From: an uncultured Lachnospiraceae bacterium
Lineage (GTDB): Bacteria; Bacillota; Clostridia; Lachnospirales; Lachnospiraceae
Reading direction: 5' to 3'
Length of the DNA stretch: 64,000 nucleotides
Assembly: GCA_902783375.1 (NCBI GenBank)
Contig: CACZQN010000006.1
Span: 62,001 to 126,000, forward strand
The translations under genes and the position numbers were made by a program. Positions 1-9,225 of the stretch are shown piece by piece. Each line of letters opens with the position of its first letter. Positions within the stretch are counted from its first letter, which is position 1. The notes under the pieces were generated by a model, which worked only from the letters and a program-made list of their open reading frames with translations, was not told the origin of the DNA and ran no database searches.

Positions 1-664
1 CGTTCGAGCTGTAATCCAATATTTCAACCTGTGCGTCATCCAGTGTCTCGATCCATGCGATCAGATCATCGGTCGCCTGACATTCGTTCATCTGGAACAT
101 CAGCGTGTAGCCTTCATTGGTGCTGATCCGGATTTCATGCGGTTCCACCTCGACCACTGCCTCCCCGCTCGCAAGGCTTCTCAGGTAGGCAACGACTTCC
201 CGGACACCTTCAGTCTCATTTTTCTTCAGCTCCTGGTTCGAGCTGATGCTAAAGCTTTCTCCGTTCTCAAACCAGCAGGAGAAACTCGACGATCCGGCAT
301 CGTAGGCAAAGAACTCGCTCATCGGTCTCTTCTCTGCTGCCGGAAGATGCTTCTCGAGGACCATCTGCTTTACATGGTCCAGTTCCGCAATATTCACGGG
401 ATATTTTCTGGTTTCTTTTCTGGTCCAGACGGCTTCCTGCTCCTCGACGATCAGTTCCGCTTCTGTATCGGAGATCTTCCGCAGCTCGATCGAACGATAG
501 GATCCATTCATATCGCCGCCGTAGCTCGAGCGGCAGGACAGAAGTTGTACATTCTCATATTTTTTGTTTGCCAGCAGTCCCGGAATCATATAGATACCTC
601 CTGCCACAGCCAGGATGATCAGAACTGCAGCAATGACAACAATGATGATCGCTTTCTTTTTCAT
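1..664 (-). CDS. Membrane-anchored hypothetical protein (C-terminus outside window)
   Basis: About 221 codons are visible and the 3' part runs off the left edge. The start is the ATG at 664, with AGGGAGG eight bases upstream. Residues 1-3 are Met-Lys-Lys, followed by a hydrophobic helix at about 4-21, which gives one N-terminal transmembrane anchor or uncleaved signal. There is no lipobox Cys. The remainder is a hydrophilic, beta-rich extracytoplasmic region containing two Cys (about 43 and 142), with no domain I recognise. The gene follows the flavodoxin-fold oxidoreductase by 53 nt on the same strand with no terminator between, so the two are probably co-transcribed. Function unknown. Confidence 0.75.
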   Translation of the reverse strand, partial: MKKKAIIIVVIAAVLIILAVAGGIYMIPGLLANKKYENVQLLSCRSSYGGDMNGSYRSIELRKISDTEAELIVEEQEAVWTRKETRKYPVNIAELDHVKQMVLEKHLPAAEKRPMSEFFAYDAGSSSFSCWFENGESFSISSNQELKKNETEGVREVVAYLRSLASGEAVVEVEPHEIRISTNEGYTLMFQMNECQATDDLIAWIETLDDAQVEILDYSSN

Positions 665-717
665 CGGACATTTCCTCCCTTCAGAAGGACTTTTGAGGAT
701 GAGGACGGCAGATCGCT

Positions 718-1290
718 TTACTGGATTCCTCGAATCTGCGCTTCTGCCTCCGCCAGGATCGCAGGGACATCCGCGCCGATGATATCAAGATTTTCCGCCT
801 TGATCAGGCTGATCTCCGGAATCCCGTAGAAAGTCTCAGCCAGTGCCCTGACATAGCCATAGCCGTAAGCATCGGAATAGACCGGGCCGCCGGCCGTCAT
901 CACATAGTAGAGTTTCTTCGCCCGGCAGAGTCCGACCGGAATGCCCTCCTCTGTATACCGGAATGTAATCCCGACCACATTGATCTGCTCCAGATACTGC
1001 TTCAGCGCTGCCGGGAAGGAAAGATCCCAGAACGGTGCCGCGATCACAATCTGATCTGCTGCAGCGAACTGTCTCGCCAGATCAAAGAGCGGATCATCAA
1101 AACGACTTTCCGCCAGCAGTCTGTCCCGCGTCCGCAGGAACTCTGCATCCGCCTTCGGGAAAGCGACCTCTTCCAGGCGCAGTTCCTTCACCGGCTCCCG
1201 TTCCTTCTGATACAGACGGTCCAGCAGATACTCTGCCAGCTTTCTGGTGCGGGACTCCTCCCGCACACAGGCATTGATAAAGAGAATCAT
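718..1290 (-). CDS. Flavodoxin-fold NAD(P)H-dependent oxidoreductase (NADPH quinone reductase / azoreductase type)
   Basis: 190 residues. The N-terminus MILFINACVREESRT is the beta1 strand plus FMN phosphate-binding loop of the NAD(P)H dehydrogenase (quinone)/azoreductase superfamily. The IAAPFWDLSFPAALKQYLE stretch is the typical second FMN loop and dimer helix, and the MTAGGPVY loop contacts the isoalloxazine. Such enzymes reduce quinones or azo compounds with NAD(P)H in the cytoplasm. The start is the ATG at 1290 with GGAGG seven bases upstream; an in-frame TTG five codons earlier lies inside that ribosome binding site and is rejected. An inverted repeat at 1362-1393 is a candidate operator. 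Substrate cannot be inferred. Confidence 0.85.
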   Translation of the reverse strand: MILFINACVREESRTRKLAEYLLDRLYQKEREPVKELRLEEVAFPKADAEFLRTRDRLLAESRFDDPLFDLARQFAAADQIVIAAPFWDLSFPAALKQYLEQINVVGITFRYTEEGIPVGLCRAKKLYYVMTAGGPVYSDAYGYGYVRALAETFYGIPEISLIKAENLDIIGADVPAILAEAEAQIRGIQ

Positions 1291-1361
1291 GGTTCTATCC
1301 TCCAATTGTGATTATGGTCCGGGGCATCCTTCCGGCTGATTGTCTTGTATTCCGTCAGAGC

Positions 1362-1393
1362 GTACATCGCACATATCGTATGTGACATGGTAC
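1362..1393. promoter_or_regulatory. Inverted-repeat operator candidate upstream of the oxidoreductase
   Basis: A perfect 6-3-6 palindrome (CACATA, TCG, TATGTG at 1370-1384) is framed almost symmetrically by GTAC at 1362-1365 and 1390-1393. It lies about 75-100 nt upstream of the oxidoreductase start. Flavodoxin-fold quinone reductases are often controlled by HxlR/MarR-type repressors that bind such dyads. No regulator gene is adjacent, so this is only a candidate. Confidence 0.35.
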
Positions 1394-1456
1394 AGTTCCG
1401 CATCGGCCGTGGCAGGATATTCCAGGTCTGATATCCTCCCTACACCGCTGAGAAAA

Positions 1457-1481
1457 CTTTTGTAAAATCGATTTACAAAAG
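1457..1481. repeat. Intergenic palindrome, copy 1 (CTTTTGTAAA arms)
   Basis: Ten-base arms CTTTTGTAAA and TTTACAAAAG surround a 5-nt centre. A closely related but longer palindrome lies at 20115-20151; both are preceded by AAAA. It could be a repressor binding site or a dispersed intergenic repeat. No gene start lies immediately beside it: the nearest upstream region is that of the oxidoreductase at 1290. Confidence 0.5.
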
Positions 1482-1590
1482 AAAACAATGCCTTGTTACC
1501 ACATTGATATATTTATTCTACATGATTTTACGGTTATTGCCAACACTTTTCTGTTCCGATCAAGACAAGAAAGAATCCTGAAGGCATTCC

Positions 1591-1674
1591 ATTGCCTGCG
1601 CAGGCTCGTATGCGGGTTGGAGTTGGAATTCTACTGCCCACGCAGGCTCATAATAGGGTTATGGTGGCAATTCT
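1591..1674. repeat. Two-copy 42-bp tandem repeat
   Basis: Copies at 1591-1632 and 1633-1674 are exactly 42 bp each. They share the core CGCAGGCTC, a GGGTT block and the end AATTCT, at roughly two-thirds identity. The period is a multiple of three, and one forward frame reads through both as CLRRLVCGLELEFY / CPRRLIIGLWWQFS. That frame has no convincing ribosome binding site, so I annotate a repeat and not a gene. Confidence 0.6.
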
Positions 1675-1694
1675 CTTTTTCACATGACATTGGT

Positions 1695-2028
1695 TACGTA
1701 TAAATTCTTCCCTTCACTTCTTTTCACCGTAACTAGCAGTTTTTGATTTTCCTGATTACGGTGTAAATAGCTTTTTCCCTCCTGTTATACGTAAGCCTGC
1801 AAAACCGGATAAAAGCCACTTACGTATAAGAAGCTTCCTTTCATGATTCTTATACGTAGTGTTTTGATCAAGAAACGATCCCCACAGATCAATTCCTTAT
1901 GTTCTTTTTTGAATTTCATGGTTTGCTCTACGTATAAAATTTCAAATTGAAGTGTTTTCACCGTAAATGGCAAAAACAGAAATCTTGCATCTACGTATAA
2001 AAAAAGAAATTCAAGTGTCTTATCCGTA
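1695..2028. repeat. Array of inverted TACGTATAA motifs
   Basis: Ten copies of a 9-bp motif alternate in orientation. Each pair reads TACGTATAA (or TACGGTGTAA), then 19-20 bp, then TTATACGTA (or TTCACCGTA, TTATCCGTA). Pairs lie at 1695-1731, 1757-1793, 1821-1858, 1929-1965 and 1992-2028, so each unit is 37-38 bp. Three of the four gaps are 25-27 bp and one is 70 bp. Only the ends of each unit are conserved and the interior is not, unlike CRISPR repeats. Each unit could form a 9-bp-stem hairpin in RNA, or be paired protein sites in DNA. It lies between the oxidoreductase promoter region and the 3' end of groEL. Confidence 0.75.
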
Positions 2029-2041
2029 GTTTTCCCCCCGG

Positions 2042-2101
2042 GCGGGGCACCTGATTCCCTCAGAAACGATTCGCGGGGCACCTGATGAACAGAAACGATT
2101 C
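2042..2101. repeat. Direct repeat GCGGGGCACCTGAT...AGAAACGATTC
   Basis: Two near-identical copies, 31 bp (2042-2072) and 29 bp (2073-2101), each start with GCGGGGCACCTGAT and end with CAGAAACGATTC. The 13-mer AGAAACGATTCGC recurs inverted at 2273-2285 beside the groEL stop codon. Confidence 0.7.
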
Positions 2102-2285
2102 GCTGCTGTACCCCGTCACGTATTCGCGGATTCCGCGCCGCACCTCCGGTGCGCGCTCTACTGTCGCTGCGCGACTATCCGCTCATATCGTTAGGGGTAC
2201 CGCTTCTGCCCGTGCATAAAAAGACCGCAGCTCAGATGCAAGCATCTGGCTGCGGTCTTTAGTAATGCACGTGCGAATCGTTTCT
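2091..2285. repeat. Structured element bounded by 13-bp inverted repeats
   Basis: AGAAACGATTCGC at 2091-2103 is mirrored by GCGAATCGTTTCT at 2273-2285. Inside are a 7-bp inverted pair (GTACCCC 2108-2114 and GGGGTAC 2194-2200) and two small hairpins: GCGCcGCACC/GGTGcGCGC around 2135-2155 and GTCGC/GCGAC around 2163-2174. The groEL terminator also lies inside. It has no coding capacity. The layout resembles a non-autonomous mobile or REP-like element, but copy number elsewhere cannot be seen. Confidence 0.45.
2216..2260 (-). terminator. Rho-independent terminator of groESL
   Basis: The arms AAGACCGCAG and CTGCGGTCTT enclose a second stem (CAGATGC/GCATCTG). On the minus strand the hairpin is followed by TTTTT (2218-2222). 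It sits 32 nt downstream of the groEL stop. Confidence 0.85.
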
Positions 2286-2291
2286 TTTTTA

Positions 2292-3947
<1,656 letters not shown>

Positions 3948-3953
3948 TTACAA

Positions 3954-4241
3954 TTACTCTTTCACAATAGCCAGGATATCGGACTGCTTGACAATGATGT
4001 ACTTCTCATGGCCGAGCTTGACATCGGTTCCGGAATACTTTCCGTAGATGACCTGATCGCCGACCTTAACCTGCATGGCAACTTCTTTGCCATCGACTAT
4101 GCCGCCCGGTCCTACAGCAATGACCTCAGCCTGCTGCGGCTTCTCCTGGGCATTGTCCGGAAGAACGATACCGGATGCTGTCTTCTCTTCTGCCTCTAAC
4201 TGCTTCAGGACGACTCTGTCGCCAAGTGGAACTAACTTCAT
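3954..4241 (-). CDS. groES: 10 kDa co-chaperonin GroES
   Basis: 95 residues, the usual length. MKLVPLGDRVVLKQLEAEE at the N-terminus, the mobile loop EKTASGIVLPDNAQ (about 18-31) that contacts GroEL, and VGDQVIYGKYSGTDVK are characteristic. It caps the GroEL ring. The start ATG at 4241 has an AAAGGAGG-type site just upstream. It is the first gene of the heat-shock operon, with CIRCE 45-70 nt upstream in the leader. Confidence 0.98.
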   Translation of the reverse strand: MKLVPLGDRVVLKQLEAEEKTASGIVLPDNAQEKPQQAEVIAVGPGGIVDGKEVAMQVKVGDQVIYGKYSGTDVKLGHEKYIIVKQSDILAIVKE

Positions 4242-4285
4242 AATATTACCTCCTTTAAGAGTATCATCTGAATTGATTCACATTA

Positions 4286-4312
4286 TTAGCACTCATTAAG
4301 TCTGAGTGCTAA
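4286..4312. promoter_or_regulatory. CIRCE operator (HrcA site)
   Basis: TTAGCACTC, nine bases, GAGTGCTAA: an exact match to the CIRCE consensus. It overlaps the predicted transcription start region of groESL, so HrcA should repress the operon at normal temperature. The hrcA gene is not in the window. Confidence 0.97.
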
Positions 4313-4324
4313 CTCACAGTGGAT

Positions 4325-4353
4325 AATATACATGATCAAGGGTCAGATTGCAA
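4325..4353 (-). promoter_or_regulatory. Sigma-A promoter of groESL
   Basis: On the minus strand, -35 TTGCAA (4348-4353), 17-bp spacer, -10 TATATT (4325-4330). Transcription would start about 4317, immediately before or inside CIRCE. Confidence 0.75.
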
Positions 4354-4469
4354 CCCTCCGACACAACTTTCTGCTCATTATTTCTCAAATTATCTCTTGT
4401 ATCCTCTATTTATCTCTCATTTACTCGTTTTTTCGTTTTCTGAAACATACTTCCCGGGTAATTTGTCAG

Positions 4470-4498
4470 TTGAAGAACTTCCTTCTTTTTAGTATAAT
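4470..4498 (+). promoter_or_regulatory. Promoter of the YihY/BrkB gene
   Basis: -35 TTGAAG (4470-4475), 17-bp spacer, perfect -10 TATAAT (4493-4498). The gene starts 66 nt further on. Confidence 0.7.
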
Positions 4499-4564
4499 CA
4501 TGGAATCCCAAGGAGAAACATGGGTGTTTCTATGAGATATGGGTGCAAAGAAAGGAGGAAAGGC

Positions 4565-5485
4565 ATGCAGTCGATTTTTCGTTATATCGTGAAATTCGTC
4601 AAGAAGTACAATGCGGACGATGTCGGCGCATATGCCGGGCAGGCATCCCTGTTCATCATCATGTCATTTCTTCCTTTTGTTCTGATGGTTTTCAATATCC
4701 TGAACCTGATTCCCGGAGTCGCGCAGAGCGACGTCGTCACCATGGTAACTGGCCTCTTTCCAGATGTCTTCCAGGCACAGGTCTATCCGATCATCGAAGA
4801 GATTTATGAGAATTCTTCCGGAACCGCCCTGATCACGACCATCATTCTGGCTCTCTGGCCCGGTTCAAGAGGTTTTCTCGCGATTATCTACGGACTGAAT
4901 AACATCTATGGCATGCGGGAATCCAGAGGCTACTTCAAGGTACGGGCCATGTCGATGCTCTACACGCTGGTCTTTGTCCTGATCATTCTGGTCACCATGA
5001 GTTTCCTGGTCTTCAGCAACAATATTTATCAGCTGATCCTCCGCTTCTTCGGGAATCCTTCCGGCATTCTCTTTGAGATCTTCGACCTGAATGTCCGGAT
5101 TATCGTCATCGCCGTGATTCTGGTCCTCTACTTCTGGCTGCTTTTCATCACGGTACCGAACCACCGGGCGCACCCGCTCCGGGAACTACCTGGCGCCATC
5201 GTCACCACCGGCGGATGGATCATCTACACGATGATTTACTACTTTTACTATAAAAATATGTCGAATTTCTCCCTGCTCTATGGCTCACTTGCTGCTGTTG
5301 TCTTCCTGATGCTGTGGCTGTACTTCTCCATGTACATCCTGTTCATCGGTGCGGAGATCAACACAGAGATCAACTCGATCCTGGAACTTAAGAAACAGTA
5401 CAAGCGTGAGCGGCAGGTGAAACGGGAACAGGCAGAAGCGGCCGCCCAGGCAGCCGTTGAAGCACATTTCGGAAAACGGGAATGA
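4565..5485 (+). CDS. YihY/virulence factor BrkB family membrane protein
   Basis: 306 residues with about six hydrophobic helices. Family marks include the N-terminal amphipathic region followed by AGQASLFIIMSFLPFVLM, the central ALWPGSRGFLAIIYGLNNIYG stretch, and a last helix ending LFIGAEINTEIN, which is the classic BrkB C-terminal motif. The tail is Arg/Lys/Glu-rich and probably cytoplasmic. The start is the ATG at 4565, because AAGGAGG lies directly upstream; an in-frame ATG at 4520 lacks a site. The biochemical role of the family is not settled. It is monocistronic, with its own promoter and a terminator at 5486-5516. Confidence 0.92.
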   Translation: MQSIFRYIVKFVKKYNADDVGAYAGQASLFIIMSFLPFVLMVFNILNLIPGVAQSDVVTMVTGLFPDVFQAQVYPIIEEIYENSSGTALITTIILALWPGSRGFLAIIYGLNNIYGMRESRGYFKVRAMSMLYTLVFVLIILVTMSFLVFSNNIYQLILRFFGNPSGILFEIFDLNVRIIVIAVILVLYFWLLFITVPNHRAHPLRELPGAIVTTGGWIIYTMIYYFYYKNMSNFSLLYGSLAAVVFLMLWLYFSMYILFIGAEINTEINSILELKKQYKRERQVKREQAEAAAQAAVEAHFGKRE

Positions 5486-5516
5486 AAATAAGCACCGAGA
5501 AAGTCGGTGCTTATTT
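5486..5516. terminator. Bidirectional terminator between BrkB-family gene and icd
   Basis: Perfect 13-bp stem (AAATAAGCACCGA / TCGGTGCTTATTT) with a 5-nt loop. A/T-rich ends on both sides serve the convergent genes on both strands. Confidence 0.85.
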
Positions 5517-5532
5517 GTTAAATAATATGTAT

Positions 5533-6744
5533 TCAACGCAGCAGCTTCTCCAGTTCTTCCTTCACTGCCAGGATAAAACCTTCCGTATTCAGTGTCGTCA
5601 CATCCTCTTTGGTTGTGATGAGTGCCAGATCCTTCGTCATCCGGCCGGAAGCAATGGTGTTGTAGACTGCCTGCTCCAGCTTTTCGCCGAATGCAGTCAG
5701 TTCCTTCAGGCCGTCCATCTCGCCGCGCTTCTTCAGGGCACCGGTCCATGCGAAGATCGTTGCGATGGAATTCGTGGAAGTCTCCTCTCCGGCCAGATGC
5801 TTGTAATAATGACGCTGCACGGTTCCGTGCGCCGCTTCATACTCATAAGCACCAGTCGGAGAAACCAGGACGGAGGTCATCATGGAAAGCGAACCAAATG
5901 CTGTTGCAAGCATATCGCTCATGACATCGCCGTCGTAGTTCTTACAGGCCCAGATGAAACCGCCCTCCGAGCGGATCACACGTGCGACCGCATCATCAAT
6001 CAGGGTGTAGAAATATTCGATGCCGAGTGCCTGGAACTTGCCCTTGTACTCTTTCTCGTAGAGATCTGCAAAGATATCCTTGAAATGATGGTCATAGGTC
6101 TTCGAGATCGTGTCCTTCGCACCAAACCACAGATCCTGCTTTGTGGAAAGGGCATATTCGAAGCATGTTCTTGCAAAATTCTCGATGGAGGAATCCAGGT
6201 TATGCATACCCTGGACGATACCGGCACCCTTAAAATCATGCACCAGAACGCGTTTTTCGGTTCCATCTTCTGCCGTATAGACCAGTTCCACCTTGCCCGG
6301 TCCCGGGATCTGCATCTCGCTGGCCTTATAGATATCACCATAGGCATGACGCGCGATGGTGATCGGTTTCTTCCATGCACGGTCATACGGCTCCACGCCG
6401 TCCACAAGCAGAGGGGCACGGAACACCGTTCCGTCAAGGATCGCACGGATCGTGGCATTCGGGCTCTTCCACATCTCTTTCAGGTTATATTCTTTCACGC
6501 GGGCTGCGTTCGGCGTGATCGTTGCGCACTTCACAGCCACACCATACTTCAGCGTGGCATTTGCCGAGTCAATCGTCACCTGGTCATTCGTCTCGTCACG
6601 ATACGGAAGGCCAAGATCATAATACTCTGTCTTCAGATCAATATAAGGAAGAAGCAGTTCGTCCTTGATCATCTTCCAGATTACACGGGTCATCTCGTCG
6701 CCGTCCATCTCCACGATCGGCGTTGTCATCTTGATTTTTTCCAT
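5533..6744 (-). CDS. icd: Isocitrate dehydrogenase (NADP+), homodimeric eukaryote-like type
   Basis: 403 residues, the length of the IDH1/IDH2-like subfamily. It catalyses oxidative decarboxylation of isocitrate to 2-oxoglutarate with NADP+. Marks seen: [18 protein letters not shown] at the N-terminus, the substrate loop [17 protein letters not shown], the metal-binding region [29 protein letters not shown], and [16 protein letters not shown], which is typical of this subfamily. The start ATG at 6744 has GGAGG five bases upstream; the 24 extra in-frame codons before it contain the promoter. It probably feeds glutamate synthesis in a fermenter with a partial TCA route (inference). Monocistronic. 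Confidence 0.96.
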   Translation of the reverse strand: MEKIKMTTPIVEMDGDEMTRVIWKMIKDELLLPYIDLKTEYYDLGLPYRDETNDQVTIDSANATLKYGVAVKCATITPNAARVKEYNLKEMWKSPNATIRAILDGTVFRAPLLVDGVEPYDRAWKKPITIARHAYGDIYKASEMQIPGPGKVELVYTAEDGTEKRVLVHDFKGAGIVQGMHNLDSSIENFARTCFEYALSTKQDLWFGAKDTISKTYDHHFKDIFADLYEKEYKGKFQALGIEYFYTLIDDAVARVIRSEGGFIWACKNYDGDVMSDMLATAFGSLSMMTSVLVSPTGAYEYEAAHGTVQRHYYKHLAGEETSTNSIATIFAWTGALKKRGEMDGLKELTAFGEKLEQAVYNTIASGRMTKDLALITTKEDVTTLNTEGFILAVKEELEKLLR

Positions 6745-6782
6745 GGGATCCTCCAAATTCAAATGATTGTATACCGAAGTAC

Positions 6783-6811
6783 AATATAACATAGAAATCA
6801 CCCCTGCGCAA
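6783..6811 (-). promoter_or_regulatory. Promoter of icd
   Basis: Minus strand -35 TTGCGC (6806-6811), 17-bp spacer, -10 TATATT (6783-6788). The -35 lies within the hairpin that ends the MATE operon. Confidence 0.6.
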
Positions 6812-6831
6812 GGCACTTTTTGCGCAGGGGT
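6800..6831 (-). terminator. Hairpin downstream of the MATE gene
   Basis: An 11-12 bp GC-rich stem (ACCCCTGCGCA / TGCGCAGGGGT) starts seven bases after the MATE stop codon. It has no U tract on either side, so it may be a weak terminator or an mRNA 3' end protector. Confidence 0.5.
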
Positions 6832-6837
6832 GTTCCC

Positions 6838-8193
6838 TTACTCCATCTGTTCCCGGGTCAGGTCCTTGACCCAGATGTATTTCTTATAGTGAACATATTC
6901 AATCGGCAGTTTGGTGAACTCATCCAGATACAGGATGAAGTACACCACCATCACCGGCCAGTGGAAGACGAAAGCCCCCAGCAGGCTGATCGGCAGAATG
7001 ATCACGTAGAGGTTCACGAGATCACACCAGAAGCTGAACCTGGTATCGCCGCCGGCCTGGAAGACGCCGTTGATGATCGTCGTGTTGAGGGATCGTCCGA
7101 TCATATAGTAGCTGCAGATGAACAGCATATATTTCAGGAGCTGATGCGCTCCATCTGACAGATTTGTCGAAAAATGCAGGATTGCCGGTGTGATCGCAAG
7201 GATCACAAGGCCTGCACAGGCACCGACAAAAAAGGATGTCCTGACAAATCTCGCGCCGTCTTTCTTCGCCTGTGCGAGATCTCCTCTCCCGAGTGTATTG
7301 CCGAGGAGGATTGCCGCGCCGGTCGCACAGCCGCCGCCGACACAGTCCACGCAGTCCTTGACGATGTTGCTGATGGAATGCGCTGCCACTGCATCATTGC
7401 CCATGTGGCCGATGATTGAGGAATAGACCGTCATGGCAAAGCCCCAGGTCACGAGATTCCCCAGGACCGGCAAGGTAATCTTCCAGAAATCCTGCTCCAG
7501 CAGCTTCGGTGTGTGCAGGATTTTCGCCGGGATCATCCGCACGACATCCTTCTTCCGGTTCTCAATCAGGACCAGAATCAGTTCGACACCGCGGGAAATG
7601 GTCGTCGCGATGGCGGCGCCTTCGATACCCAGCTGTGGCAGTCCGAAGAGGCCGTAGATCAGGAACGCATTGAGGACGATATTCAGCACAACCGCGACAG
7701 AGCCGTATGCCGAACTCCTGGCGACCCGGTTCGTGTTCTTCATCATCGTCAGGTAGACCTGCGAGATCCCCATGAACAGGTACGACACGCCGACGATTCG
7801 GAGATACCGGTTGCCGAGATCGATCAGCACCGGATCATTGGTCAGAAAATGCATAAAGATCCAGGGGCAGAACACAGCACCCAGGAACAGCAGTCCCATG
7901 AACAGCAGTGTGTAGCGGAGCGACATGCCGAGCACCTGCTCCACCGTCTTCTCGTCCTTCTTGCCCCAGTACTGGGCTGCGAGGGCTGCCATACCGCCGA
8001 TCACGCCGATCAGGATGATGTGCGCCATGAATGTCACCCGGCTCGCCAGGGAAACAGCCGAGAGTGAATCCTGATTCAGAACGCCCAGCATAATTGCATC
8101 GGATGCAGAAACCAGCGATGCCAGCAGGTTCTGCAGCGCCATCGGCAGGATCATCCGGAACAGCTTCCCGTAAAATCCATCTTTCTCTTTCAA
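6838..8193 (-). CDS. MATE family efflux transporter
   Basis: 451 residues and twelve predicted hydrophobic helices in two homologous halves, the normal MATE architecture. The first helix carries the family pattern LPMALQNLLASLVSASDAIMLG, and SLASRVTFM follows. MATE proteins export cationic drugs or metabolites using Na+ or H+ gradients; the substrate here is unknown. The start is a TTG at 8193 that overlaps the HAD stop codon by 4 nt, which implies translational coupling. A later ATG (codon 14) would remove part of the first helix and is less likely. It is the second gene of a two-gene operon. Confidence 0.9.
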   Translation of the reverse strand: MKEKDGFYGKLFRMILPMALQNLLASLVSASDAIMLGVLNQDSLSAVSLASRVTFMAHIILIGVIGGMAALAAQYWGKKDEKTVEQVLGMSLRYTLLFMGLLFLGAVFCPWIFMHFLTNDPVLIDLGNRYLRIVGVSYLFMGISQVYLTMMKNTNRVARSSAYGSVAVVLNIVLNAFLIYGLFGLPQLGIEGAAIATTISRGVELILVLIENRKKDVVRMIPAKILHTPKLLEQDFWKITLPVLGNLVTWGFAMTVYSSIIGHMGNDAVAAHSISNIVKDCVDCVGGGCATGAAILLGNTLGRGDLAQAKKDGARFVRTSFFVGACAGLVILAITPAILHFSTNLSDGAHQLLKYMLFICSYYMIGRSLNTTIINGVFQAGGDTRFSFWCDLVNLYVIILPISLLGAFVFHWPVMVVYFILYLDEFTKLPIEYVHYKKYIWVKDLTREQME

Positions 8194-9056
8194 ATCAGCC
8201 CCATCCTCTCAAATTCATGCAGGACGCCTTCTTTCCCCGCCTCTCCTGCAATCACATCTGCAATATCCTTCAGGCCCTGCTCGCCATTTTCCATCACGAC
8301 GCCGACCGCGCAGGCCTCAATCATCTCATAATCGTTCATCGAATCCCCGAAACCGATGGAATCCTTCATGTCTCCGCCGAAGTATTCGACGGCAACCCTG
8401 CAGCCCTGTCCCTTGTCAAACCGGAACGGATTGATCTCGCCGGAGGTCATCTCCTCATCATCGAGGTCGGTCTTTCCCATCATCCCATCATAAAAGACGA
8501 TCCGGTAATCCTTCCCGTACACATCCCGGAACGGATAGACGTCTCTTCTGTGCCATGCCGAGAATCCGATCTTGTGCACCGGCTCACCCTGGTACATGCT
8601 CATCGGCTTCACCCGGCCGGTCTCCAGTTCTTTCTCGAAGATCTTTCTTCCGTCAAAAGAAGGGACGCCCTTTGCATCGGCTTCTTTCTTTCTGGCATCA
8701 AAGAAATCGAGGATCTCCATATCGATATAGGTGCACCAGGTGGTCTCGACGTCACAGATCAGGCCGCAGGCCCGCATCATCCCGTACACACGCCAGAACT
8801 CATCCCCTTCGATACCGACATCGTAGATGATCTCATCTCCGACCGTCACGATCGTCCCTGCCCCGCCGACGATCCCGTCGAGCGGCAGATCCTTTACTTC
8901 CTCAAGCTTCGGCAGATTTCTCCCGGTACAGAGGAACAGCTTGTGGCCGTTGTCCCGTGCCTTCTGCATGCCCTCCCGCGTCGCCTGGGTGACAATGTTG
9001 TCGGGAATTCCTCTGAGGGTTCCGTCAAGATCCATGAAAATGTATTTTGTATCCAT
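8190..9056 (-). CDS. HAD-superfamily (Cof-type) phosphatase
   Basis: 288 residues. Motif I is DLDGTL (residues 9-14), with nucleophile Asp9 and acid Asp11. Motif II lies in LFLCTGRN, and motif IV is GFGDSMNDYEM near the C-terminus. The long cap between them is the C2 type typical of Cof-like sugar-phosphate or flavin-phosphate phosphatases. The start ATG at 9056 has GGAGAGGAG about nine bases upstream. The gene overlaps the MATE exporter by 4 nt, but the shared task is not evident. Substrate unknown. Confidence 0.9.
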   Translation of the reverse strand: MDTKYIFMDLDGTLRGIPDNIVTQATREGMQKARDNGHKLFLCTGRNLPKLEEVKDLPLDGIVGGAGTIVTVGDEIIYDVGIEGDEFWRVYGMMRACGLICDVETTWCTYIDMEILDFFDARKKEADAKGVPSFDGRKIFEKELETGRVKPMSMYQGEPVHKIGFSAWHRRDVYPFRDVYGKDYRIVFYDGMMGKTDLDDEEMTSGEINPFRFDKGQGCRVAVEYFGGDMKDSIGFGDSMNDYEMIEACAVGVVMENGEQGLKDIADVIAGEAGKEGVLHEFERMGLI

Positions 9057-9115
9057 ATCGATATGCTCCTCTCCATTCTGTCCATCCGTTGCCGGTCTCC
9101 CGGCGGTCAGCCCTC

Positions 9116-9144
9116 ATGGTAGCACACAAACGTCTGCGGCACAA
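9116..9144 (-). promoter_or_regulatory. Promoter of the HAD-MATE operon
   Basis: Minus strand -35 TTGTGC (9139-9144), 17-bp spacer, -10 TACCAT (9116-9121). It is divergent from the tyrS leader. Confidence 0.5.
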
Positions 9145-9187
9145 GAGATCCGTTCCCTATTTTCACAGATAGAAAAATGCTTTTTGC

Positions 9188-9216
9188 TTGACAAATTCCG
9201 CTTTTTGTGTAAAGAT
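9188..9216 (+). promoter_or_regulatory. Promoter of the tyrS T-box transcript
   Basis: A perfect -35 TTGACA (9188-9193) is followed after 16-17 bp by a weak A/T-rich -10 (around 9210-9216). The T-box leader begins about 12 nt downstream. Confidence 0.55.
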
Positions 9217-9225
9217 ACCGTTATC

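Noticed and set aside
1488-1703. 71-codon open frame on the plus strand over the 42-bp repeat
   Set aside because: No ribosome binding site; start adjoins the palindrome at 1457-1481; atypical composition. Kept as a repeat only.
1695-2028. CRISPR array
   Set aside because: Repeat interiors differ completely, motif orientation alternates, spacing is irregular at one place and no cas gene is present.
1785-2081. 98-codon open frame on the minus strand
   Set aside because: It is formed by the TACGTATAA array, which reads as repeated Leu-Tyr-Val, and has no ribosome binding site.
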